Assembly: GCA_021648465.1 (NCBI GenBank)
Contig: JAKISR010000025.1
Location: 1 to 24,915, forward strand
Source of the DNA: Sulfurimonas sp.
GTDB lineage: Bacteria; Campylobacterota; Campylobacteria; Campylobacterales; Sulfurimonadaceae
Direction of reading: 5' to 3'
Length of the DNA stretch: 24,915 nt
The notes below the pieces were generated by a model that was not told where the DNA came from, made no database searches, and was given only the letters and a program-made list of their open reading frames with translations. Made by a program: the position numbers and the translations under genes. Positions 17,233-24,915 of the stretch are shown one piece after another. Numbering within the stretch: position 1 is the first letter of the stretch; each line of letters opens with the position of its first letter.

Positions 17233-17577
17233 ATGGATTGTTCTAATGTGAAAAAAATTACAGATATAACAGACCAAATAGACTATCATGATACTCATGA
17301 TGGTGGTCAAGGTGATTCTAAATGGGTTAGTTGTGGACAAGACAATGGCTATAATGAATTAAAAAATAAGTTTGATAAACATTTTGATGGTATCACTAAA
17401 GAATCGTGGATGGCAGAATTAATGTGTAAGTGCTGTAAAGAATTAAAGCCTAATGGAACAGAGAAAATTACTTGGTCCAAATTTTACAAATGTATTTTGT
17501 TAAAAGTACCTCAAGACAAAGAGAAAACTTTTAAAAAGCTGAGCGAATTAATTAAATGGCATGAAGCTAGAGAATAA
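17233..17577 (+). CDS. Hypothetical protein, Cys-containing
   Basis: I do not recognise this 114-aa protein. It is soluble, with five or more Cys residues, including MCKCCKEL at about 68-75 and a later YKCILL, which could bind metal. The N-terminal part has a HDTHDGGQGDSKW run rich in His, Asp and Gly. The C-terminal part is helical and Lys-rich. AGGG before the ATG is a clear ribosome binding site, and it sits 2 nt after the DUF2188 gene. A strong hairpin follows it. The partnership with DUF2188 suggests a common job, which cannot be named from sequence alone. Confidence 0.7.
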   Translation: MDCSNVKKITDITDQIDYHDTHDGGQGDSKWVSCGQDNGYNELKNKFDKHFDGITKESWMAELMCKCCKELKPNGTEKITWSKFYKCILLKVPQDKEKTFKKLSELIKWHEARE

Positions 17578-17584
17578 TAACATG

Positions 17585-17630
17585 TATCCTTAGTTTGGTA
17601 AATGCAAACTAAGGATATAAAGTATTTTTA
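17585..17630 (+). terminator. Strong terminator after the DUF2188 operon
   Basis: A perfect 13-bp stem, TATCCTTAGTTTG (17585-17597) with CAAACTAAGGATA (17605-17617), and a 7-nt loop, followed by TAAAGTATTTTTA. It begins 8 nt after the stop codon and separates two converging operons. Confidence 0.75.
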
Positions 17631-17687
17631 GGTCTGCAATAGCAGGGGTTCAACTTTACTACTTATTGGTGGTGGTATCTTTATTCT

Positions 17688-18527
17688 TCACATTAAACCT
17701 GCTTCAAAAAGGCTAGGTTGATATGTTTTGGTAAAGGGTGGAAAAAAGAGTCCTATAATTGTATATGGATTTTTACTTCTTCTTATATGCATTTGCTTCA
17801 TTGTGCCTAGAAATAAATGCAAATCATTATTTTTAGTAAAATTGATAAGTTTATCTTTAACTTTTTGCACAGCAATTTCTTCGCCATCCCTAAACTTACA
17901 ATTCAAATAAAGTTGTGGTATTTCCCAGTCAATAATACTCATAGAGCTTACTACACCTTTATCATCTTCAAACTTTATCTTAAATTTATAAGGTATATAT
18001 GGCATACCGGTAAATGCTACTTTGCATGTTTCATCATCAAATAAAGACTTATTGGCATTGTTGAAGGCAGCCTCTTCTTCTTTTGATGGTTCTGGCTTAG
18101 GATTTTTTTCAATTATAATATCAAGAAATTTAGTAGGCTTAAAAGTACATAAGGACATCTTATTCTCTCTAGCAGCATTAATTACATAGCTTAAACTCGT
18201 ATATACTTTTGAATTTTGTAGAATGAAGTGTCTTCTTCTACCCCAGTCTTTATTAGTTGGTACATGCTCCAATATTTCTATTGTGCTAATATTGATTTTA
18301 TGGCTTTCTGGTCTAGGGTCTCTGGAGTCTCTTGATATTTGAGCTTTTATCCAAGTGTACTTTTTAAATTTATTGTACTCTTCTAAAGTTCTAAATGGAA
18401 CAGGATATATTCGAATCCACTCTCCACTTTCTGTTATGCCTGCGGTACACATGAGCTCACCATAGCTTTTTGAGCGAGTAGGATATGTTTTAGCTATTAC
18501 AAATATTTTTTCAGTAGTTGTTAATAT
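17688..18527 (-). CDS. Conserved protein of unknown function paired with the DUF488 gene
   Basis: The protein reads KTYPTRSKSYGELMCTAGITESGEWIRIYPVPFR at its N-terminus, a phrase I believe is conserved in partners of DUF488 proteins, but I know no function. No membrane segment or classic catalytic motif is visible. The middle holds MPYIPYKFKIKFEDDKG, and the C-terminus has GLFFPP. The only canonical start in frame, ATG 18452, would remove the conserved KTYPT segment. The frame is open to about 18533, with no ATG, GTG or TTG there. ATA at 18527-18525 is 7 nt after AGGA (18538-18535), so I give that as the likely start. It lies 21 nt after the upstream DUF488 gene, in one leftward operon. With ATG 18452 it would be 254 aa. 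Confidence 0.65.
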   Translation of the reverse strand: MLTTTEKIFVIAKTYPTRSKSYGELMCTAGITESGEWIRIYPVPFRTLEEYNKFKKYTWIKAQISRDSRDPRPESHKINISTIEILEHVPTNKDWGRRRHFILQNSKVYTSLSYVINAARENKMSLCTFKPTKFLDIIIEKNPKPEPSKEEEAAFNNANKSLFDDETCKVAFTGMPYIPYKFKIKFEDDKGVVSSMSIIDWEIPQLYLNCKFRDGEEIAVQKVKDKLINFTKNNDLHLFLGTMKQMHIRRSKNPYTIIGLFFPPFTKTYQPSLFEAGLM

Positions 18528-18548
18528 ATGAATTTCCTAAATTATAAT

Positions 18549-19457
18549 TTATGAAATATTATTATAGCTTAATCCATATTTATTGTTTAAAGTTTTTGCA
18601 ATAATACCTCTATGGCAATATTCTATGTCTTTCTCAAAACAAGTTAATGCAATTTTTTCTTTATTAGTTATATTATTTATGTATGATAAGGCATCCTGTG
18701 CAGGTTTCTCAATTAGGGTTGTTTGTTCATATTCTTTAAAAAGCTTTTTATAATCAGATAAACTATTGAGCTCTTGTCTATTTTCAGACTCTATCCCTAG
18801 TTCTGGTAAGTGAATATATTTTATTCCAACATGTTCTACTGCATGTTTTAACATATTTTTTGAAAATCCAAACTTCATACTGAATGGATTCTTTCTGACA
18901 TCACAAAGTACATTAATATCATTCTCTATAAGTTTGTTAATATAATTTTCAAAGCTGATTCCTTCATAGCCTATTGTAAATAAATTATCTATATTGACAT
19001 CAAAAAGTTTTGGTTGTTTTTGATATTTTTTATCTAAAAATTTGTGTGCTATTTTGCTGTTTAGAGTGTAGTAAGGATAATTATTATAAACATGAGATAT
19101 TAAGTTATTACCTGATAGGTGTTTATACTTTTGAACAAAATGTTCCAGCTGGGTCTTATCAATTTCTTTTAGGTGCTCTATATGATTTATATTGTTTTGT
19201 GTTAGTTCAACGGTATTGTTATTGTCATCTAAATGAAGTAGCCCATAATTATGCATAGTCTTTAAATCGGCATTTGCCTGAAAGGAATAACAACCATAAT
19301 GATAAGGTATAAATTCATAAGCTTTTTTCTTTGAGCCATACTCCTCAACAAATAAAAATAATAGTTTTTGCATGTCTAATTTGGATAGTTTTCCATTAAA
19401 TAATTGTAACAATGCCATCAATATTCTTTGTCTATTAAAAGTAGGTTTAGTTTTCAT
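18549..19457 (-). CDS. DUF488 protein with SocA/Panacea-like N-terminal domain
   Basis: A 302-aa two-part protein. Residues 1-85 (GKLSKLDMQKLLFLFVEEYG, then YEFIPYHYGCYSFQANADL) resemble the SocA/Panacea (DUF4065) antitoxin-associated fold. Residues about 155-302 are DUF488: FTIGYEGISFENYINKLIEN, LCDVRKNPFSMKFGFSK, and near the end ALTCFEKDIEYCHRGIIA with the conserved Cys-Phe-Glu and Cys-His-Arg pairs. The biochemical role of DUF488 is unsettled; the Cys/His cluster hints at metal or nucleotide chemistry. GGAT lies just before the ATG. It heads a leftward operon with the preceding entry and diverges from the restriction-modification operon. Its place in the island makes a defence or toxin-antitoxin role plausible but unproven. 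Confidence 0.75.
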   Translation of the reverse strand: MKTKPTFNRQRILMALLQLFNGKLSKLDMQKLLFLFVEEYGSKKKAYEFIPYHYGCYSFQANADLKTMHNYGLLHLDDNNNTVELTQNNINHIEHLKEIDKTQLEHFVQKYKHLSGNNLISHVYNNYPYYTLNSKIAHKFLDKKYQKQPKLFDVNIDNLFTIGYEGISFENYINKLIENDINVLCDVRKNPFSMKFGFSKNMLKHAVEHVGIKYIHLPELGIESENRQELNSLSDYKKLFKEYEQTTLIEKPAQDALSYINNITNKEKIALTCFEKDIEYCHRGIIAKTLNNKYGLSYNNIS

Positions 19458-19503
19458 ATCTTATCCAATTAGTTAATTTTATCATAATTTTAAGTTTTTA
19501 ACA

Positions 19504-19520
19504 AGTATATATATTATACT
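19504..19520. promoter_or_regulatory. Operator copy 1 between divergent operons
   Basis: AGTATA, then TATAT, then TATACT: a perfect 6-bp inverted repeat with a 5-nt spacer, lying 46 nt upstream of the DUF488 gene. It has the same design as the second copy at 19559. It is likely bound by the small HTH protein encoded next to it. Confidence 0.55.
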
Positions 19521-19558
19521 ATTCTATAGCAAATAAGTCAATAATATAAGATATTAGT

Positions 19559-19575
19559 AGTATATATTTTATACT
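19559..19575. promoter_or_regulatory. Operator copy 2 between divergent operons
   Basis: AGTATA, then TATTT, then TATACT; with flanking T and A it extends to a 7-bp perfect inverted repeat. It is 55 bp centre to centre from copy 1 and 22 nt upstream of the controller start. The layout fits autoregulation by a controller protein of a restriction-modification system. An overlapping ACTATATAGT palindrome adjoins it. Confidence 0.55.
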
Positions 19576-19597
19576 ATATAGTAAAATTTAGGAAATC

Positions 19598-19798
19598 ATG
19601 AATAGAAAATTGTTTTTAGAAAAATTAGAAAAATTAGATCTTAATCAAAAAGAGTTTTCTTTATTGATAGGATATAGTTATCAAGCAGTAAAACAATGGA
19701 AAGATACAACTATTCCTAAATGGTTGCCTTTAATAATGGATCATTTAGAAATACTCAAAAATAATGCTTCTTTAGCAAAAGAATATGGATTAAAATGA
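19598..19798 (+). CDS. Small HTH regulator (controller-like) of the R-M operon
   Basis: A 66-aa protein, mostly a single helix-turn-helix of the Cro/YdaS kind: LNQKEFSLLIGYSYQAVKQWKDTTIP (about 14-39) gives helix, turn and recognition helix. It has no effector domain. AGGA precedes the ATG by 5 nt. Its stop overlaps the next ATG by four bases (ATGA at 19795-19798), so it is translated with the restriction enzyme. Controller proteins of restriction-modification systems have this size and position, and delay the nuclease until the DNA is methylated. The two palindromes upstream are its probable sites. That it also represses the divergent DUF488 operon is inference. Confidence 0.75.
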   Translation: MNRKLFLEKLEKLDLNQKEFSLLIGYSYQAVKQWKDTTIPKWLPLIMDHLEILKNNASLAKEYGLK

Positions 19799-22700
19799 AT
19801 ACAAGAAAAAAAGCACTTGAAAATCTGTTAGGTGAATATAAAGATTTTAGGCTGATTTCCGACGATAGCGATATTTCAGAACAGACAATACGCTCATGGA
19901 TTCATGATTTTTTAGCAATATTTGGATGGGACACAAAAGATACATCATCAATTATTCAAGAAAAGCAATTATTAAAAAAAGAGAAAGAAAAATTAAAAGA
20001 AATAAACTCAACCTCTAACAGACCAGACTATAAGCTATTAGTGGATGGAAAAGCCATTACATTCCTTGATACCAAAAATATTGATGTTGACATTTCTCAA
20101 TCTAAAAAATCTGCCTTTCAAATAAAATCTTATGGATGGTCCATTTCTGCACCTTGTGCATTTATAACGAACTTTGATGAATTTGCTATATATGACACAA
20201 CATACAAACCTGATATAAGTCAAGAAGTGAATTTTGGAAGAATATATTTAAAAATTGATGAGTATATAGAAAGATTTGAGATCATTGATAAGCATCTATT
20301 TAAAGAGAATATAAATTCTGGGCTTTTAAATAAACTATATTCTGATGATTCAGGTATGAGGCAAAAAATACCTAAAATTTCAACTGACATAGCATTTGCT
20401 GAAAATTTATCTAGTTTTAGATTGTCTTTAGGCAATGCTATTTTGCTTAGTAACAAAAAAATGATTAATGACAATATAGAACTACTTTCATATTTGGTAC
20501 AGATGATTATAAATAGAATAATTTTTATACGAGTGTGTGAAGCAAGAGATATTGAAAAAGACGGTCTTTTATTGGATTTTAAAGAGAAAGGTTTTTGGAA
20601 GACTTTTAGGCATTCATCCTATAATGATTTCTTTGAACATTATGATGGACCATTGTTTGATAGAGACTCGCGTTTAGATAAAATTATTATTCCTGATGAA
20701 ATATTTGATGAATTATTACAACTATTTTATTATCCATCACCATACAAATTTGATGTAATACCCACAACATTGTTTAGTAATATATATGAAATATTTTTGG
20801 CGAAGAGGTTAGAATTTGACAACGGAAAACTTGTTGAAAAGATTAAACAAGAGTACTCAAAGACGAATGGTGTTGTTAGTACTCCTCAGTATTTGGTGCA
20901 GGATTTAATTAAGAGAACAATAGTCAAATCTGAGCTATTGAAGTGCAGTATTAAAGAAATCTTTGAAATAAAGATCTTAGATTTTGCATGTGGTAGTGGG
21001 GCTTTCATTGTCGAAATATTTGACTATTTACAATTAATTTTATTGGAAAAATATATAGCAGATAAAAATCAAGATTATCAAGATTATTTTCATTTTGATA
21101 AAGATAAAATCGCATTAACAATTGTTGGTAAAAGAAAATTAATCTCTAGCTGTATACACGGAATTGACATAGATGTAGAAGCTGTTGAAGTTGCAAGAAT
21201 GTCATTAGCATTAAAAGTAATAGATGATCTAGATGAACATGAGGACTACAAGAGTTTAGGTGTTTATGGGTACCAAATTTTAAATATGATAGGTGAAAAT
21301 ATAGAATATGGGAATACTCTTGTTTCTAATGATATATTTAAACGATACCCAAAAATAAAAAATAAAAAAAATATACGGCAATATAGTTTATTAAACTGTT
21401 TTGACTGGGGTGAAGATGGGTTTGAAGATGTCTTTAACAAAAGAAGTGGTTTTGATTATATAATTGGAAATCCACCATATGTTGAGGCAAAACATATGAC
21501 AAAAGATATGCCAATTATGCATCAGTATTTAAAAGAAACTTATCAATCTGCGAAGAAAGGGAAAATTGATTTATTAATCCCTTTTATCGAGAGAGGCATT
21601 TCTTTGTTAAATGAGAATGGGAGAATGGGTGTTGTTATACAAAACAGATTTTTTAAAAGTGAGTACGGTGAGGGGATACGCAATTTTACCACAACAAATA
21701 AAGTGCTTTCTGAAGTGATTACATTTAATGCAACTAATATTTTTAAAGATAGAATTACTTATATCTCGTCAATGATTTTTGATAGACAGGAAGCTGAAAC
21801 AATTTACTATAAAACAATCAATGATGATATTTATAGTTTGCCAGCAAGACTTAAAAGTATTCCTTCTTCGAGAGAATATAAAGATGGATTTAAGGTGATA
21901 GGTTCTTCAACTATTGGTAGCGGACCTTGGATGTTTGAATCGCCAGAACTGCTAGCGATGATGGATGAGCTAAAAAAGTACAATAAGCCTTTTGGAGAAT
22001 ATGCAAAAATACGGGTAGGCATTCAAGTGTTATGGACAAAAGCTTACCACATAAAAGTTTCAGATGTTGATGATGAGAAAGGCATTTTGAAAGGTAAAAG
22101 TGGGCTTGATGAGAATATTGAAATAGAGATTGAAGCATGTCGCTCATTAGTGCCAAATGAAAGATTCTATTCCTTTAGAAAAGATGTGTATGATACATAT
22201 GCTATTTTCCCTTACGATATTGTTGATGGAAAGAAAGAAGCAATTTTGTTCGATGATTTTTGTAAAAGGTTTCCATTAGCTGGAAAATATTTGAAAAAAC
22301 ATAAAGCAAATATAAAACGAAATATTACACAGGTGAATAAAAATAATCAAAAATGGCATTTGTATACTAGAGAAAGTCATTTAGAGGAAAATTATTCAAA
22401 AATATTAATTCCAATGACTGCAAATGACCTATACGCTAGTGTTACGACTAGTGATTATTATTACTGTGACAACTCAAATGTAAATTATGCGGATATACCA
22501 GAAAAAACTAATGACAATTTATATGCAGTGGCGGCTATATTTAATTCAACAATTTTTTCTGTTTTTGCTCGGGCAATAGCAAATAAGCAACAAAATGGAT
22601 ATTTTAAATTAAATAAACAATATATCGAACCAGTACTCTTTCCTGCTCATATTTTTAAAAATAATAAAAAGATTGTTAAGGATTTGGCTAAAGTTGGAAT

Positions 22701-22902
22701 ACAAATTGAGACAGAACAGGAAGAGTATCAATATATGCTTCCCCATCAACAAAAGAGAGCTAAAAGGAATCTGAAAAAATTATGGGAGCAGATAGATTTA
22801 TTAACTGTAAAAGCTTATAAACTAACAAAAGTTCAAGAGGATTATTTCTTACGGCAAGGACGTAACATAGATAGAGTAAATATATTGGATGAAGTTTTAT
22901 GA
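19795..22902 (+). CDS. Type IIG (Eco57I-like) restriction-modification enzyme
   Basis: A 1035-aa single-chain restriction endonuclease and adenine methyltransferase. N-terminal nuclease: R-P-D78-Y, then D92-T-K94, then Q109-x-x-x-Y113, a PD-(D/E)XK site with D in place of the usual E plus the QxxxY motif common in restriction enzymes. Methyltransferase: SAM motif I LDFACGSGAF (395-404) and catalytic motif IV NPPY (559-562), the N6-adenine type. The C-terminal third (from about GPWMFESPELLAMMDEL) is the target-recognition region. Eco57I, of 997 aa, has the same layout and also a separate methyltransferase, as here. It overlaps both neighbours by 4 nt (ATGA). The recognition sequence cannot be predicted by eye. 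Confidence 0.92.
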   Translation: MNTRKKALENLLGEYKDFRLISDDSDISEQTIRSWIHDFLAIFGWDTKDTSSIIQEKQLLKKEKEKLKEINSTSNRPDYKLLVDGKAITFLDTKNIDVDISQSKKSAFQIKSYGWSISAPCAFITNFDEFAIYDTTYKPDISQEVNFGRIYLKIDEYIERFEIIDKHLFKENINSGLLNKLYSDDSGMRQKIPKISTDIAFAENLSSFRLSLGNAILLSNKKMINDNIELLSYLVQMIINRIIFIRVCEARDIEKDGLLLDFKEKGFWKTFRHSSYNDFFEHYDGPLFDRDSRLDKIIIPDEIFDELLQLFYYPSPYKFDVIPTTLFSNIYEIFLAKRLEFDNGKLVEKIKQEYSKTNGVVSTPQYLVQDLIKRTIVKSELLKCSIKEIFEIKILDFACGSGAFIVEIFDYLQLILLEKYIADKNQDYQDYFHFDKDKIALTIVGKRKLISSCIHGIDIDVEAVEVARMSLALKVIDDLDEHEDYKSLGVYGYQILNMIGENIEYGNTLVSNDIFKRYPKIKNKKNIRQYSLLNCFDWGEDGFEDVFNKRSGFDYIIGNPPYVEAKHMTKDMPIMHQYLKETYQSAKKGKIDLLIPFIERGISLLNENGRMGVVIQNRFFKSEYGEGIRNFTTTNKVLSEVITFNATNIFKDRITYISSMIFDRQEAETIYYKTINDDIYSLPARLKSIPSSREYKDGFKVIGSSTIGSGPWMFESPELLAMMDELKKYNKPFGEYAKIRVGIQVLWTKAYHIKVSDVDDEKGILKGKSGLDENIEIEIEACRSLVPNERFYSFRKDVYDTYAIFPYDIVDGKKEAILFDDFCKRFPLAGKYLKKHKANIKRNITQVNKNNQKWHLYTRESHLEENYSKILIPMTANDLYASVTTSDYYYCDNSNVNYADIPEKTNDNLYAVAAIFNSTIFSVFARAIANKQQNGYFKLNKQYIEPVLFPAHIFKNNKKIVKDLAKVGIQIETEQEEYQYMLPHQQKRAKRNLKKLWEQIDLLTVKAYKLTKVQEDYFLRQGRNIDRVNILDEVL

Positions 22903-24734
22903 ATAAACAAATAAAAGATTATATAAAGAATTTTTCCAATGATTTACATATGGTAAACAAATTAATTGTCGCAGCATACTTAAAGTACAATGATATTGAA
23001 GTTAAGAACAATAAGCATATTCTTGCTTTGCTAAGTGGTAATGATTATCGTGAGATTGATAATTTTATAAAGCTACTGCAAGAGCACTCTTTAGAATTTA
23101 ATTTTGAAGATGTAATAAATCTATTTGAGATTACAATTCCGACAGGAGATATTGTAGTAAATGGTGCGATATATACTCCCAGATATATCAGAGAGTATAT
23201 TGTCACTAATACAATAGTGCAGCAAAAAAAAGATAGCTCATCGCTTATCGTTGCAGATATCGCATGTGGTAGTGGAGCATTCCTTTATAGTGCATCCAAG
23301 TCTTTAAAGGAAAAGACAGATAAATCATTATCTGAACTTTATAAGAACAATATCTTTGGACTTGATATTTCAGATTATGCATTAGAAAGAACAAGGATAC
23401 TCTTAACACTTTTTGCGATAGTTGAGGGTGAAGATAAAAAGACATTTGAGTTCAATTTATTTTGTGATAATAGCCTTGATTTTGATTGGTACAAAAAAGT
23501 TAAGAATTTTAATGGATTTGATATTGTTATAGGTAATCCTCCATATGTGAGGACTAAAAATTTAGATGTTAAAACTAAAAAATTAATGAAAAATTGGCAA
23601 ACAGCTAGTTCTGGAAATGCAGATTTATATATACCATTTTTTGAAATAGGGTATGAGTTTTTAAAAGAAAAAGGTAGCCTAGGATATATTACTGCTAATA
23701 CTTTTAAAAAAAGTGTTAATGCGAGAGCATTAAGAAGTTTTTTTGAAGGGAGAGCCGTTGATATTATAGATTTTGGACATGTTAAGGTATTTGAAGGAAA
23801 AATGACTTATACATGTATTACCTTTTTACAAAAGATCAATAGAGATAGTGTCTATTATACTAAGTTACTTCCTAGCACTTTAAGCTTACACCAAAATATC
23901 AAATTTTCTGATATAAAATATAGCATGCTAAATAATCATAAAGGATGGTTACTCGCAGAAAAAGAAATATTAAAAAATATACATATTATTGAAAAGACTG
24001 GTATTCCACTTGGGGATAAATTTTTAATTAAAAATGGATTAGCTACATTACAGAATACTTTATTTATTTTCATGCCTAAGAGAGAAAATAAACTATATTA
24101 TTTTATGGAATACAATGATAAAGAGTATAAAATTGAGAAAGAGATATGTAGAGATGTGATAAAGCCAAATAAGTTAAAGACTGAAGATGCGATATTATCT
24201 TTAACGGAAAAAATAATTTTTCCATATGTAGTAAAAAAGAAGATAGTAACGGCACTAAAAGAGGTGGTATTTAAAGAAAAATACCCGAAGGCTTATAGTT
24301 ACTTGTTAATGAATAAAGAATTGTTAATGCAGCGAGATAAAGGCAAAGAGAAAAAATATGAATGGTTTGAATTTGGTAGAAGCCAATCAATTAATGATTA
24401 TGGGATAAAGCTTCTTTTTCCATATATGTCAAATAAACCATATTTTGTGTATAGCAGACAAGAAAATTTGTTATTTTATGCAGGATACGCAATTTATGGA
24501 GATTCTGAACGGGAATTGAGAGTTGTAGAAAAGATATTAAAATCAAAGGTGTTCTGGTATTATATAGAACATACAAGTAAACCATATTCATCCAAATATT
24601 ATGCTCTGGCAAAAAACTATGTTAAAGATTTTGGAATTTGTAATCTAACTTCAGAGGAAGAAGATTTTTTGCTGAAAGCATCAGAAGATGATGTAAATGA
24701 TTTTTTATGTACTAAATATAGTTTAATTTTCTAG
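22899..24734 (+). CDS. Eco57I-like adenine-N6 DNA methyltransferase
   Basis: A 611-aa stand-alone methyltransferase that would protect the host at the same site as the upstream enzyme. Motif I is DIACGSGAF (120-128), motif IV NPPY (213-216, in DIVIGNPPYVRTKN), and a target-recognition region occupies roughly 330-560. It has no N-terminal nuclease motif. M.Eco57I, of 544 aa, plays this role in the Eco57I system: the fused enzyme modifies one strand and the separate enzyme both (from memory). The start ATG lies inside the stop of the upstream gene (ATGA), so the supply of both proteins is coupled. About 20 nt after its stop the sequence turns to insertion-sequence DNA. Confidence 0.9.
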   Translation: MNKQIKDYIKNFSNDLHMVNKLIVAAYLKYNDIEVKNNKHILALLSGNDYREIDNFIKLLQEHSLEFNFEDVINLFEITIPTGDIVVNGAIYTPRYIREYIVTNTIVQQKKDSSSLIVADIACGSGAFLYSASKSLKEKTDKSLSELYKNNIFGLDISDYALERTRILLTLFAIVEGEDKKTFEFNLFCDNSLDFDWYKKVKNFNGFDIVIGNPPYVRTKNLDVKTKKLMKNWQTASSGNADLYIPFFEIGYEFLKEKGSLGYITANTFKKSVNARALRSFFEGRAVDIIDFGHVKVFEGKMTYTCITFLQKINRDSVYYTKLLPSTLSLHQNIKFSDIKYSMLNNHKGWLLAEKEILKNIHIIEKTGIPLGDKFLIKNGLATLQNTLFIFMPKRENKLYYFMEYNDKEYKIEKEICRDVIKPNKLKTEDAILSLTEKIIFPYVVKKKIVTALKEVVFKEKYPKAYSYLLMNKELLMQRDKGKEKKYEWFEFGRSQSINDYGIKLLFPYMSNKPYFVYSRQENLLFYAGYAIYGDSERELRVVEKILKSKVFWYYIEHTSKPYSSKYYALAKNYVKDFGICNLTSEEEDFLLKASEDDVNDFLCTKYSLIF

Positions 24735-24755
24735 TTATTAACAATATAATATATA

Positions 24756-24915
24756 CTACCCCAACTTGTCAAGACAACTTTTTCAAAAATCTAATTCCCT
24801 AAACACCTGTTACCCTATGCTACATTTTCACTAGAATTAGTGTAATCCTCATCATTAATTTTTAAACTATCATAATAAACATTCATAGGTTTTTTATATT
24901 TCAATGTCTCATGAA
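24756..24915 (-). mobile_element. Right-hand IS3-type element, end only
   Basis: The last 160 nt hold the 3' end of an IS3-family transposase gene on the minus strand plus about 60 nt of presumed terminal sequence. CTACCCC at 24756-24762 and an inverted repeat TTGTCAAGACAA at 24766-24777 lie where the element's end should be. The exact boundary cannot be fixed without the other end. Confidence 0.45.
24815..24915 (-). CDS. IS3-family transposase, C-terminal fragment (partial)
   Basis: Thirty-two codons and a TAG, open to the window edge. HETLKYKKPMNVYYDSLKI matches the end of the IS3/IS481-type integrase core (usually R-x-H-x-T-L-G-Y-K-T-P-x-E-V-Y). The catalytic residues lie outside the window. 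The short Asn/Asp/Ser tail after it is variable in this family. Confidence 0.65.
   Translation of the reverse strand, partial: HETLKYKKPMNVYYDSLKINDEDYTNSSENVA

Noticed and set aside
17660..17680. GGTGGTGGTATC, resembling the comM target, as a possible right end of the element
   Set aside because: It is not preceded by ...ACA, and the bases after it do not continue the comM protein (GIFILHIK instead of the expected ComM sequence).
21831..22156. Two overlapping minus-strand frames inside the restriction-modification gene
   Set aside because: Antisense to strongly conserved coding sequence; no start signals and no recognisable protein features.
24740..24758. AATATAATATATACTA as a third copy of the R-M operator
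   Set aside because: Only one half-site (TATACT) matches and there is no inverted partner at the right spacing; expected by chance in AT-rich DNA.

Overview
The window is AT-rich, with tightly packed housekeeping genes and many poly-A/T runs. The gene content and protein sequences look like a member of the Campylobacterota, most like the Sulfurimonas group. This is inferred from protein style and gene order (rpsT-prfA next to glmM-lspA, then tig-clpP-GGDEF-def-comM); no database search was possible.

Region 1 (about 1-3370) is a decaying, rearranged zone. It starts with the 3' end of an IS21-family element (IstB tail plus terminal repeats) that has landed inside an IS3-family orfB. A cold-shock protein gene and an initiator tRNA-fMet gene are intact. 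A DEAD-box RNA helicase is broken by two in-frame stop codons, and its frame runs into the antisense of the tRNA. A TetR-family regulator is broken by a one-base change in an A8 run and is followed by two NemR-like palindromes.

Region 2 (about 3550-14856) is conserved core. It holds a BamE-like lipoprotein, purM, a short spermidine-synthase-like protein, coaE, dapF, prfA and rpsT. A long rightward cluster follows: glmM, lspA, tig, clpP, a degenerate GGDEF protein, def, and the first 291 codons of comM (yifB).

Region 3 (14857 to past the window end) is an accessory island inserted exactly in the Gly-Gly-Gly codons of comM. That is the site used by the Tn7-like AbaR/Tn6022 transposons of Acinetobacter, and the island begins with 5'-TGT as Tn7-like ends do. 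Its first gene encodes a 581-aa protein that I read as TnsE-like. Cargo follows: a DUF2188 protein with an unknown small Cys-containing protein, a leftward two-gene unit (a SocA/Panacea-like plus DUF488 fusion and a conserved protein of unknown function), and a rightward Eco57I-like restriction-modification operon (controller, fused restriction-modification enzyme, second methyltransferase) with 4-nt ATGA overlaps. Two identical-pattern palindromes between the divergent units suggest that the small controller regulates both. The island continues past the window, which ends in the C-terminus of another IS3-type transposase.

The best candidates for something undescribed are the comM-targeting Tn7-like element in a Campylobacterota-like genome and the DUF488 fusion/partner gene pair wired to the restriction-modification controller.
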